From Fulvivirgaceae bacterium JP3-4 (GTDB lineage Bacteria; Bacteroidota; Bacteroidia; Cytophagales; Cyclobacteriaceae): 64,000 nucleotides of DNA. Under the pieces are notes generated by a model, which did not search any database, had not been told where the DNA came from, and worked only from the letters and a program-made list of their open reading frames with translations. Shown piece by piece: positions 34,943-43,336 of the stretch. Position 1 is the stretch's first letter. Every line of letters starts with the position of its first letter. Made by a program: the position numbers and the translations under genes. The stretch covers positions 558,001-622,000 of the forward strand of contig JARKND010000004.1 in NCBI GenBank assembly GCA_029309925.1. The letters run 5' to 3'.

Positions 34943-35743
34943 ATGTCTGGTAATAATACAGTTGGTTTTTTTCTATCTCTCCTTTTTTTGATTTCGTGCG
35001 ATTCATTTGAGTACAGTCCGAATCAGGTATACGACAAGACCTCCAAAGTTGCACTGAACGCAAAAAATCTTGAATTGCTCTATTCCCTTCCGCAGGACGA
35101 TACGGTAACGATCGCTTTTGTTGGCGATTCACAGCGCTTTTATGACGAGTTGGATCTGTTCATCGACACCGTCAATAATATTGCGGCTGTTGATTTTGTT
35201 CTGCTTGCCGGAGATATCAGCGACTTTGGCCTGCTGGAGGAATTCGAGCTCATAAACGCGATGCTGGAGCGTTTGCAAAAGCCTTATCTGGGTGTGGTGG
35301 GAAATCACGATGTCGTTGCCCGTGGAGAAGAGGTATTTGAGCGAATGTTCGGACCGCTCAACTTTTCATTCCACTATGGCGGTGTAAAGTTTGTGGCTCA
35401 CAACACCAATGGGAAAGAATATTTCACTGGTAACGTCCCTGACCTGAAGTGGCTTGGGCGTCAGCTCACGAGATCTGACACGTCAAAGTATCTGGTGACG
35501 GTTTCGCATGTTCCACCTTTTTCAAGTGACTTTGATGAAAAGTTGATTGATGGATACACGAACCTGCTGCACGAATCGCCCGGACTACTGGTGTCGTTGC
35601 ATGGACATATTCACACCCATAAGGACGGCTATCCCTATAATGATGGCGTACGATATATGACAACACATTCGTTTGATAAAAGAAGCTTCGTGTTGTTAAG
35701 AATTTATAACGGACAAATCGACTATCGCTTAATTGACTACTGA
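34943..35743 (+). CDS. Metallophosphoesterase lipoprotein
   Basis: 266-aa exported phosphoesterase. Signal with lipobox LFLISC (Cys19). Motifs: VGDSQRF (D-x-x variant of the first metal site, with S-Q in place of the usual x-H), GDISD, GNHD, SHVPP and GHIH. The first motif lacks the canonical His, which may alter metal site or substrate. It is 1 bp upstream of the outer-membrane protein gene, so the two form an operon. Probably acts on phosphate esters outside the cytoplasm. Confidence 0.85.
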   Translation: MSGNNTVGFFLSLLFLISCDSFEYSPNQVYDKTSKVALNAKNLELLYSLPQDDTVTIAFVGDSQRFYDELDLFIDTVNNIAAVDFVLLAGDISDFGLLEEFELINAMLERLQKPYLGVVGNHDVVARGEEVFERMFGPLNFSFHYGGVKFVAHNTNGKEYFTGNVPDLKWLGRQLTRSDTSKYLVTVSHVPPFSSDFDEKLIDGYTNLLHESPGLLVSLHGHIHTHKDGYPYNDGVRYMTTHSFDKRSFVLLRIYNGQIDYRLIDY

Positions 35744-35744
35744 T

Positions 35745-36326
35745 ATGTTTCGCGCTGCTTTCTTCATCCTGACTTTGTTTTTGAATGTTCCGTTGTTCGG
35801 GCAGGAGCGATCTCACTGGGCAGTACCTGACTATTTTGTCATACAGCATGCGGGCAGTATCGGATTTTTCAGTGCAGGCGTTGGCTATGACGTGTTTGAA
35901 TCAAAGGGACGTTTTAGCACACACTTCGGAACTGTTCCTTTTAATCGTGGCGGCACGCTCAATGTCCTGTCTGCAAAACTTTTTTATAAACCCGTTACAC
36001 TTACCGTCTGGAACCGTGTCAAAATGAATCCTGTCGATGTTGGCATCATCGGCAGCTATCACTACGGTGACAATTTCGAAACCCGCTGGCCGGAAGGTGT
36101 CCATCCGAAAGGATACTACTGGTGGCATCCTGCTCTACGTGCGCATATCGCAATGGAGAGCTCTGTTACCTACGAATGTAAAAAAGGACACGCCTTCAAA
36201 TCAGTAGCAGGCTACCTCGAGTTCAACACCAATGAACTTTACCTCGTAAGTTTTATCCAGAACATGCGGTCGGTCAGCGCCTGGGATATCATTAAGATTG
36301 GCGCTGGCGCGCGGATTCACTTCTGA
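35745..36326 (+). CDS. Outer-membrane beta-barrel-like protein, 193 aa
   Basis: Exported protein with a cleavable signal (AAFFILTLFLNVPLFGQE) and a beta-rich mature part with many aromatic residues (HWAVPDYFVIQHAGSIGFF, VGIIGSYHYGDNFE, WWHPALRAHIAMES), ending in a strand (DIIKIGAGARIHF) with the C-terminal aromatic typical of outer-membrane barrels. The ATG at 35745 is 1 bp after the phosphoesterase stop. No family recognised. Confidence 0.75.
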   Translation: MFRAAFFILTLFLNVPLFGQERSHWAVPDYFVIQHAGSIGFFSAGVGYDVFESKGRFSTHFGTVPFNRGGTLNVLSAKLFYKPVTLTVWNRVKMNPVDVGIIGSYHYGDNFETRWPEGVHPKGYYWWHPALRAHIAMESSVTYECKKGHAFKSVAGYLEFNTNELYLVSFIQNMRSVSAWDIIKIGAGARIHF

Positions 36327-36346
36327 CGCGAAAAATTGCTGAGGCC

Positions 36347-36853
36347 TTAGACAAGTAAAGCCGCAATCATCGACATGTTGAGATTCGTCCCATAACCGCA
36401 CGCGATGAGCAACAACGGAACCGGAATATCAATGTCACGCAACATCTCAACATCGTATCGGTAATCAACCTTCGTCCAGTGTGTGTCGCTATGGAGTTTC
36501 AATATTTGATTTTCTTCTTCGTCTTCGAGCACCCAGTCTGACTTGAGGCTCACATTCCTTAATTGAAACGTTTTCTTTTCCTTCGCGGAATTTTCAAGCG
36601 TGATGATGATATGACCTTTCCAGTTGAAGTGAATTTCACCTATATCCGCTCCATCGAGAAAGACATGGAAAGAGCTCTCCCACCCATCCATTGCCTTGAT
36701 CTCAATTTTTCCCAGCTTCGTATGGGCAGACCCGGCACTTGAAAACCAACTCTTATAGGTAAACACAGTAATGTAATCGTTGGTTGAGGTAAGAACCTTA
36801 AACTCTCCGATTCCCCCCTTTGAAATAATTACATATCTATTTCCAGCACTCAT
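36347..36853 (-). CDS. LURP-one/scramblase-like beta protein, 168 aa
   Basis: Soluble 168-aa protein with no signal, rich in alternating strands (GRYVIISKGG-like opening, IEIKAMDGWESSFHVFLDG, IGEIHFNWKGHIIITLE) and a hydrophobic C-terminal helix (VPLLLIACGYG). The pattern, a repeated K-W-x-G-x-I strand and a buried C-terminal helix, resembles the Tubby-C/LURP-one/phospholipid-scramblase fold. That is a fold-level guess. ATG 36853 is used, since the extension to 36874 starts with TTG. It is the last gene of the uronate/GH9 operon, 26 bp after the GH9 gene. Confidence 0.6.
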   Translation of the reverse strand: MSAGNRYVIISKGGIGEFKVLTSTNDYITVFTYKSWFSSAGSAHTKLGKIEIKAMDGWESSFHVFLDGADIGEIHFNWKGHIIITLENSAKEKKTFQLRNVSLKSDWVLEDEEENQILKLHSDTHWTKVDYRYDVEMLRDIDIPVPLLLIACGYGTNLNMSMIAALLV

Positions 36854-36879
36854 CTCATATTGGTCTCGTTGCAAACTCG

Positions 36880-38613
36880 CTATTTCAATTCTCTCTGCAG
36901 CGCCTCAACAGCACCAGCGAGATAGACCAGTGGTGCATTCCAGTTGATGGCGATCTCATTTGAGGCGTAAGAACACACATCATCAACGTAGGCTTCATCC
37001 GGAATTGATGATTGGTAGGTGCATTTATCCTGCATGCCCGGATTCGGCCCGCCCGCAAGTAAACCCGGTACCGGTTCTATCACACCATCCGCTTCTGATG
37101 GCCGGTGATGAATGTGCATCGGTGTTTTTTCACCGTAGCCTGTTAGGAATGAATAGCCGGTAGCATTGCGCCCCAATAGGTAGTCGAGATTGCCCAGCGC
37201 CTTTTCAAGGTATGAAGCGTTTTTCGTTAGCCGGTAAGCGTGTAGGAGAAGAATGCCCTGGTTAGCCGCCACCGCGCTACTGCCCCATACAAAATCTTTG
37301 GCAGACCCACCCATCACTGTGTTATATGAACGGTCTTCGACACCTTTGATCAGTTCATCAGCTGCCTTGATCACTCGATTTTTTGCCTCAGTGGCAACCG
37401 CTACATCAGTTATGTTTTTGCTCTTCGCGATCGTGTAAAACGCAAGTGCTTTCACCTGATTCCACGATGGAACCGGCAGCGCTGGATCAGAAAACAAATC
37501 GACTGATTTTAAATATTTCGCATCACCCGTTGACACAGACAATTCCGCGGCAGCCCACATGAATTCATCGCTGAATGTTTTGTCTCCATAAGCTCCCGTG
37601 GTGATGTCCGGATCGTAAGCTTCGTTAAGTTTGTTTTGATTATACTCCACGTTCGGATTCTTTTCCGCCCAACTCCAGGCACGAAGAGACGCGGTGAGAC
37701 ACGAGTCAGCCAGTCCTGGAAGTTGACTTTCAAATCGCTTAAGTATTCTCGATGCCTGAGCGGTAACAGCAGAGAAGTTGAGGGCTGCAGCGGTTCCTTT
37801 TTGCACAACGTAGCGGGTAGTGGTCGCCTGGTCAGGCATCACCATTCCGTCAAACTTTGCGTTCGTACACTTGTGGTAGACGCCACCATCGTTCGGGTCC
37901 TGCATCGTCAGAATCCATCGAAGATTCCACAAAGCTTCGTCAAGAATGTCCGGCAACTGATTTCTGCTCTCGGGGATACCGAGCCTCAGCGTATCATAAT
38001 AGCCAGGAAAATCCTCGTAAGCAGAAAAAATTGTTGCTGTCGTTATCCCGCTGTTAACAATGTATTTGTTGTAGTCTCCTGCGTCTATCCATCCGCGTGG
38101 CGAAGAAATGATGGTTCCTGCAGGTCGTTCCGCAGTAGCAGCGGACGGATGAACTTCAATTTGCCTGTGAGAAGGTCCGGCAGCCCTCTTCCATTTTCCG
38201 GCAAACTCTTCCGTAAGCGGAATTGAAAAGCGCTGAAAATAAAATCCTTTCAGCGATGCTTTCGCGATGGGATGATGGACTTTCTCAGCAATATCGAAGG
38301 CGTGTGAGTATCCGACACCGGGAACAACTACGCGAAACATCCCCTGCACCTTAAACCCTGAAAAGTCGGCAACACGTGTTTTCTTTGGCGAATATGTTGA
38401 AGATTTCAGGTCACTGAGTTTGCCGCTGAAGTACTTCCTTCTTAGGTCAGGAGATGCGATATAAAAGTCCGTAGCTGTTTCATTGGCGACAACGGCAACT
38501 TTCTTTGCCTGAGGATAAAACCCTATCTGATTTAACCGGATGTCGCCCGAAAGCTTTTCCTGAGCGAATGAAAGATGACAAACCAGACAGCATAGGAATA
38601 AAAACTTCTTCAT
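36880..38613 (-). CDS. GH9 glycoside hydrolase (endoglucanase-type), secreted
   Basis: Inverting glycosidase of 577 aa. Signal peptide (FLFLCCLVCHLSFAQ), an N-terminal CelD_N Ig-like domain (about 20-110), then the (alpha/alpha)6 GH9 barrel: WIDAGDYNKYIVNSG carries the catalytic-base Asp region, HIHHRPSEADG the conserved His-Arg signature and SYASNEIAINWNAP the catalytic acid Glu. It sits 2 bp after the MFS transporter gene in the uronate operon, which suggests that its substrate yields uronic acids or that it opens the polymer for them. Classical GH9 activity is on beta-1,4-glucan. Confidence 0.9.
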   Translation of the reverse strand: MKKFLFLCCLVCHLSFAQEKLSGDIRLNQIGFYPQAKKVAVVANETATDFYIASPDLRRKYFSGKLSDLKSSTYSPKKTRVADFSGFKVQGMFRVVVPGVGYSHAFDIAEKVHHPIAKASLKGFYFQRFSIPLTEEFAGKWKRAAGPSHRQIEVHPSAATAERPAGTIISSPRGWIDAGDYNKYIVNSGITTATIFSAYEDFPGYYDTLRLGIPESRNQLPDILDEALWNLRWILTMQDPNDGGVYHKCTNAKFDGMVMPDQATTTRYVVQKGTAAALNFSAVTAQASRILKRFESQLPGLADSCLTASLRAWSWAEKNPNVEYNQNKLNEAYDPDITTGAYGDKTFSDEFMWAAAELSVSTGDAKYLKSVDLFSDPALPVPSWNQVKALAFYTIAKSKNITDVAVATEAKNRVIKAADELIKGVEDRSYNTVMGGSAKDFVWGSSAVAANQGILLLHAYRLTKNASYLEKALGNLDYLLGRNATGYSFLTGYGEKTPMHIHHRPSEADGVIEPVPGLLAGGPNPGMQDKCTYQSSIPDEAYVDDVCSYASNEIAINWNAPLVYLAGAVEALQRELK

Positions 38614-38615
38614 AA

Positions 38616-39914
38616 TTACTTGAGTTCGAATTGTTCGAGCTTCGGCACGATTAAATGATGGACAAAGAATGTAATGATGTAGGCTGACGCGCAGATAAGA
38701 AAAAGAACATGGTAGCCACCAGACACATCTCCTGCAGCGGTGAATGAGTCCAGCAACCTCCCTGTAAAGATCGGAAAGAGCATGCCACCCGTTGCGCCTG
38801 CCATCCCTCCTATTCCTATTACAGAAGCCACTGCATATTTCGGAAACATATCAGACACCGTTGTGTACATGTTTGCAGACCACGCCTGGTGTGCGGCCCC
38901 TGCCAGGCCAATGAGAAACACAGCAACCCAGTCACCCGAGTTTGCAACAAAAAGAATTGGCATGACACACAGGGCAAAGATGAATAACCCGGTTTTGCGC
39001 GCGCGCGTGACCGACCAGCCCTGCTTGGTAAGGTATCCTGTGATCCAGCCACCGAAGATGCTGAGGAAAGTCACTATCGTGTAAATGGTGACAAGGTGAA
39101 TCCAGCTTTCTTTGATATCGAGTCCTCTGGTTTTTTTGAAGAAGTCGGGAAGCCAGATCAGGAAAAACCACCACACCGGGTCGGTAAGAAATTTTGCAGT
39201 GATGTAGGCCCATGTCTGACGATAGCGCAACAGTCGTCCCCATGAAACTTTTTTCGTTGTCTCCACTTCATCTTTATCACTTTTGATGAAGTCATATTCT
39301 TCTTTAGTAAGTGCTTTGGATTTTTCCGGTGAATGATAAAATGGTATCCAGAGGAAGAGCCACAAAAATCCCGCTAGGCCTGCCAGGATGAACGCAGTTT
39401 GCCAGCCGTAACTGTACGCGATCCAAGGCACGATTGCAGGTGCAAGGATCGGTCCCGCATTTGTGCCTGCGTTAAAAATGCTGGTAGCAAACGCTCGCTC
39501 GCGTTTTGGAAACCAGATGGCTGTAGCCTTGATGGCAGAAGGAAAATTTCCTCCCTCGGTCACTCCAAGGAAAGCGCGCGCGGCCATAAAGCCCTGGATG
39601 CTTCCAACCAGCGAGTGTCCCATCGCTGCGAGACTCCACCCTACGATGGAAACCGTGTAGCCAATCTTCGCTCCATATTTATCAACAAACCATCCGAAGA
39701 AAAGCAATCCAAATCCGTAAGTTCCCTGAAAAAAAGAATTCACAAGCCCGAACTGTTCATTCGTCCAGCCGAGTTCCTCATCGAGGATCGGCTTGATCAG
39801 CGACAAGATCTGCCGGTCGATGTAGTTGATGGTGGTGGCGAGGAAAAGCATCGCACAGACTGTCCATCGGTAATTGCCAATCCGCGTTGATGTTGCCTGG
39901 AGTGTGTCTTGCAT
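38616..39914 (-). CDS. MFS transporter, hexuronate (ExuT/ACS) type
   Basis: 432-aa permease with 12 membrane helices of the anion:cation symporter family. The signature NYIDRQILSLIKPILDEELGW after helix 1 and GVTEGGNFPSAIKATAIWFPKRERAFATS after helix 4 are typical of ExuT and related uronate/aldonate carriers. The gene lies between eda and GH9, with 4 bp and 2 bp gaps. Likely imports glucuronate, galacturonate or oligomers, driven by proton gradient. Confidence 0.9.
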   Translation of the reverse strand: MQDTLQATSTRIGNYRWTVCAMLFLATTINYIDRQILSLIKPILDEELGWTNEQFGLVNSFFQGTYGFGLLFFGWFVDKYGAKIGYTVSIVGWSLAAMGHSLVGSIQGFMAARAFLGVTEGGNFPSAIKATAIWFPKRERAFATSIFNAGTNAGPILAPAIVPWIAYSYGWQTAFILAGLAGFLWLFLWIPFYHSPEKSKALTKEEYDFIKSDKDEVETTKKVSWGRLLRYRQTWAYITAKFLTDPVWWFFLIWLPDFFKKTRGLDIKESWIHLVTIYTIVTFLSIFGGWITGYLTKQGWSVTRARKTGLFIFALCVMPILFVANSGDWVAVFLIGLAGAAHQAWSANMYTTVSDMFPKYAVASVIGIGGMAGATGGMLFPIFTGRLLDSFTAAGDVSGGYHVLFLICASAYIITFFVHHLIVPKLEQFELK

Positions 39915-39918
39915 TGAG

Positions 39919-40578
39919 CTATTTTTGTTTAGCGGCTATCGCGAGTGCCTGTGAGACCTTCGACTTCAATTGTGTCCAGTCTTTTGTTTCCAGAATTTCC
40001 TTGGTAAAAAGCTGCGAACCCATTCCGACAGCAAATGCACCTGCTTTGAACCAGGACGATAAATTCGCTTCCGTAGGCTCCACGCCTCCTGTGATCATCA
40101 GGTTGAGATCGGGTACAACGGGGAGGACGGACGAAACAAACCCGGGCCCGAGAACAGAGCCGGGAAAAACCTTGATCACTTCAGCGCCTTGTTCTTTCGC
40201 TGTCACAATTTCCGTCAGCGTTGCACAGCCGGGCATCCAGTGCTTGTTATACCGATGACAAACCTCTGCCATCGCAGGTTTAAGTATGGGAGAAATGATG
40301 AAGTCTGCACCAACGTCAATAAACTTCTTTGTTGTTTCAGCATCCATTACCGTTCCGATTCCCAGCATGAGATCCGGATATTGCGAACGTTCTTTGACCA
40401 GCTTGCTGAAAACTTCGAAAGAATTTTTTCTGCGGTTAGTGAACTCAAAGACGCGGACGCCTCCGTCATATGCTGCCTTCAATACCTGAACAGCAATTGC
40501 TGCATCATCGTGGGTAAAGAGCGGAACAATACGTGTTCGTCTGATCTCTTCGAATATCTCCTGTTTTGTAAATGCCAT
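39919..40578 (-). CDS. eda: KDPG / 4-hydroxy-2-oxoglutarate aldolase
   Basis: 219-aa class I aldolase that splits 2-keto-3-deoxy-6-phosphogluconate into pyruvate and glyceraldehyde-3-phosphate. The trimeric (beta/alpha)8 fold is marked by RVFEFTNR (usual E in the active site), IGTVMDAETTKKFIDVGADFIISP, HWMPGCATLTEI and VIKVFPGSVLGPGF with the Schiff-base Lys. ATG 40578 is used (a TTG lies two codons upstream). It is 2 bp after kdgK and 4 bp before the MFS gene. Confidence 0.95.
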   Translation of the reverse strand: MAFTKQEIFEEIRRTRIVPLFTHDDAAIAVQVLKAAYDGGVRVFEFTNRRKNSFEVFSKLVKERSQYPDLMLGIGTVMDAETTKKFIDVGADFIISPILKPAMAEVCHRYNKHWMPGCATLTEIVTAKEQGAEVIKVFPGSVLGPGFVSSVLPVVPDLNLMITGGVEPTEANLSSWFKAGAFAVGMGSQLFTKEILETKDWTQLKSKVSQALAIAAKQK

Positions 40579-40580
40579 AA

Positions 40581-41579
40581 TCAACGTAATAGTTTTCCAA
40601 CGTTTTCGCCTTTCACGAGTGTGTCGATCTCTTCCGCGGAAGCGAGATTGTGATCACCGGGCACGGTATGCTTCCACACACACGATGCTGTTGCAAATTC
40701 GAGCGCATCCTTTTCATTTCTTCCAGTGATGTCGCCATACAAAAGGCCCGCAGCAAATGCATCACCCGTTCCCACGCGATCGACAATATGCGTGATGTCG
40801 TAACTTTTTGAATGCACCGTGCCCTTGCGGGAAATTGAAGAGGCAGATATCCTGTTGTGCGAAGCGCTCACCGATTCGCGATTGGTTCTTACAATTCGTT
40901 CGATATTTGCAAAGCGCTGAAAAGCTTTTGCACTTGCATCTTCCCAGCTATTCCCGGTAATGCCTGCACAGTTATCGAGGTCACTTTCACCCGCAATGAC
41001 GAGGTGCGTTTTTTCGATCAGTCCTGGCATGATGTCGCGCGCTGACTTTCCGTATTGCCACAGGTTACGTCTGTAATTGATGTCACCCGAAACTTTGACG
41101 CCATTCTTCGTGGCTACGGTCACTGCTTCCAGACATGCATCAGCCGCGCCTTGCGAAATCGCAGGTGTGATGCCTGTGTAGTGAAACCACGCTGCATCCT
41201 TTAGGATTGTTTGCCAGTCGAAGTCACCTTTGCCGACATGTGCAAAGGCGGAGTCGAATCGATCGTAAATTATTTTCGGAGCTCGCTGCACCGCACCGTT
41301 CTCAAGGAAATACACACCCATGCGGTGATCGCTGAGGCGTATAAAAGATGTGTCAAGTCCGAACCGTGCCAGGGTTTGCGTAGCGGCAATGCCAAGGTCA
41401 TTGGATGGAAATGCTGTCACATGTGCGGCCTGGATTCCAAAGTTGCGAAGCGCAACAGCAACATTCGCCTCTGCGCCTGCATAAGTCACATCAAGAGAGA
41501 CCGCTTGTGTAAACCGCTGGAAGCCGGGAGTTGAAAGTCGCAGCATAACTTCCCCGAACGTGACTACCTTTTTTACCAT
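40581..41579 (-). CDS. kdgK: 2-keto-3-deoxygluconate kinase
   Basis: 332-aa PfkB-family sugar kinase that phosphorylates KDG to KDPG. The N-terminal FGEVMLRLSTPGF, the GAEANVAVALRNFG motif and the C-terminal PfkB signature VGTGDAFAAGLLYG (with the catalytic Asp) are clear. First gene of the minus-strand operon kdgK, eda, MFS, GH9, LURP-like. Divergent from uxaA across a 96-bp gap that carries an 8-bp inverted repeat. Confidence 0.93.
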   Translation of the reverse strand: MVKKVVTFGEVMLRLSTPGFQRFTQAVSLDVTYAGAEANVAVALRNFGIQAAHVTAFPSNDLGIAATQTLARFGLDTSFIRLSDHRMGVYFLENGAVQRAPKIIYDRFDSAFAHVGKGDFDWQTILKDAAWFHYTGITPAISQGAADACLEAVTVATKNGVKVSGDINYRRNLWQYGKSARDIMPGLIEKTHLVIAGESDLDNCAGITGNSWEDASAKAFQRFANIERIVRTNRESVSASHNRISASSISRKGTVHSKSYDITHIVDRVGTGDAFAAGLLYGDITGRNEKDALEFATASCVWKHTVPGDHNLASAEEIDTLVKGENVGKLLR

Positions 41580-41597
41580 GAAGTGACTAATTTAGTA

Positions 41598-41627
41598 TTC
41601 TGTTTGCGAGCGACTGTCGAAACAGAA
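41598..41627. promoter_or_regulatory. Candidate operator between kdgK and uxaA
   Basis: TTCTGTTT (41598-41605) and AAACAGAA (41620-41627) form a perfect 8-bp inverted repeat with a 14-bp centre, in the 96-bp divergent promoter region of the two uronate arms. Position and symmetry fit a dimeric repressor site (GntR, LacI or IclR type). No regulator gene is adjacent. This is an inference from symmetry. Confidence 0.4.
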
Positions 41628-41675
41628 GGAAAAGATTGCAAAAGTTTATAAGTTGAGCAAGAAAGGCTGACGATT

Positions 41676-43319
41676 ATGTCTCACAAATATTTGAAAATTC
41701 ACCCTGACGACAACGTGCTTGTGGCGTTGGTCGATCTTAAAGCAGGTGAATCAGTTTCATTTTCCGGAACAACAACACAGCTGGCAGAACCAATCCCTGC
41801 CAAACATAAGTTTGTGCTGGAGAACATGCGCGAAAATGACTCTATTAAGATGTACGGTGTGCTCGTAGGCAAAGCAATGAAGACAATCCCGGCAGGAACC
41901 GCGATCGGAACACACAATGTCAAGCACAAGTCTGCAGATTTTGCTGCAAAGAAGTCACGCTACAGCTGGCAGGCTCCGGATGTGAGCCGCTGGAAGAACA
42001 AAACATTTGATGGATACCAGCGGGCAGATGGACAGGCCGGCACCGCGAACTATTGGATCGTGATTCCAATGGTGTTTTGCGAGAACCGAAATGTCAACAT
42101 GATCCGCCATGCGTTCGAGGAGGCACTGGGCTTTTCAAAGCCCGATGTGTACAAGTCTTACGTGGATGAATTGGTCCAACTTTATCGCAGTGGGAATACG
42201 GAAAAGATCGCATCGACACGTTTTCGTCCCGCGTCATTGAATGGAAAAGAGAAGTTGTTCAAAAATATTGATGGAATAAAGTTCCTCACACACGAAGGCG
42301 GTTGTGGCGGGACACGTCAGGATTCCGATGCCTTATGCGCACTGCTCGCAGGCTACATTCACAACCCAAACGTAGCCGGGGCTACAATTCTCAGCCTCGG
42401 CTGTCAGCATGCACAGGTTGACATTCTCAAAAACAGCCTCGCAAAACTCGGCCCGGTCTCAAAGCCACTGGTGGTTCTGGAGCAGCAGAATGAAGGAACA
42501 GAACAGGAGTTGCTCACCAATGCGATACGCCAAACCTTTCTTGCGCTGGTGGAGGCCAATAAGATCGAACGCAAACCCACACCGTTATCAAAGCTTGTTG
42601 TCGGTCTGGAGTGTGGCGGGTCTGATGGGTTCAGCGGAATCTCCGCCAACCCCGCCATCGGTCACACCTCCGACCTGATTGCGGCCCTCGGTGGATCGTC
42701 TGTGCTCTCCGAATTTCCTGAGTTGTGTGGTGTAGAACAGGAACTGATCGAACGTTGTGTTGACGAAAGGACAGCAAACCGGTTTATCGAACTGATGCGG
42801 GCTTACGCGCGCGCGGCCGAAGCGGTCGGTTCAGGTTTCGATATGAATCCTTCACCGGGAAATATCAAAGACGGCCTGATAACAGATGCGATGAAATCTG
42901 CGGGTGCAGCAAAAAAGGGCGGCACCTCTCCGATCACCGATGTACTTGACTACACAGAGTACGTGACGAAGCCGGGATTAAATTTGTTGTGCACACCGGG
43001 CAACGATGTTGAAAGCACTACCGCTCTTGCGGGATCAGGTTGCAACATCATGCTTTTCACAACGGGACTCGGGACACCAACAGGAAATCCCATCACTCCG
43101 GTAGTAAAGCTTTCGAGCAACACACGGCTCGCCCAGCGGATGCCGGATATTATCGACATTGACTGCGGGCCAATCATTTCCGGTGAAAAAACGATCGAGC
43201 AGATGGGAGAAGAAATTCTTGACTTTATTATTGACGTTGCAAGCGGGAAGAAGAAAACAAAAGCTATGTTGCTCAGCCAGGATGATTTTATTCCATGGAA
43301 GCGGGGCGTTTCACTTTAA
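41676..43319 (+). CDS. uxaA: Altronate dehydratase
   Basis: 547-aa lyase that removes water from D-altronate to give 2-keto-3-deoxygluconate in galacturonate degradation. N-terminal SAF domain (about 10-90), catalytic UxaA domain with GGCGGTRQDSDALC, LGCQHAQVDI and LECGGSDGFSG, and the C-terminal region with NPITPVVKL. Full length compared with family members of about 500-550 aa. First gene of the plus-strand arm; uxaC follows after 17 bp. Confidence 0.94.
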   Translation: MSHKYLKIHPDDNVLVALVDLKAGESVSFSGTTTQLAEPIPAKHKFVLENMRENDSIKMYGVLVGKAMKTIPAGTAIGTHNVKHKSADFAAKKSRYSWQAPDVSRWKNKTFDGYQRADGQAGTANYWIVIPMVFCENRNVNMIRHAFEEALGFSKPDVYKSYVDELVQLYRSGNTEKIASTRFRPASLNGKEKLFKNIDGIKFLTHEGGCGGTRQDSDALCALLAGYIHNPNVAGATILSLGCQHAQVDILKNSLAKLGPVSKPLVVLEQQNEGTEQELLTNAIRQTFLALVEANKIERKPTPLSKLVVGLECGGSDGFSGISANPAIGHTSDLIAALGGSSVLSEFPELCGVEQELIERCVDERTANRFIELMRAYARAAEAVGSGFDMNPSPGNIKDGLITDAMKSAGAAKKGGTSPITDVLDYTEYVTKPGLNLLCTPGNDVESTTALAGSGCNIMLFTTGLGTPTGNPITPVVKLSSNTRLAQRMPDIIDIDCGPIISGEKTIEQMGEEILDFIIDVASGKKKTKAMLLSQDDFIPWKRGVSL

Positions 43320-43336
43320 ACCCATTACTCTTTTAG

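Noticed and set aside
37636-38226. 196-codon plus-strand frame opposite GH9
   Set aside because: The GH9 frame on the minus strand has signal peptide, domains and catalytic motifs; the plus frame has none and is basic, shadow-like.
39399-39890. 163-codon plus-strand frame opposite the MFS gene
   Set aside because: Antisense of membrane-helix codons; no family features.
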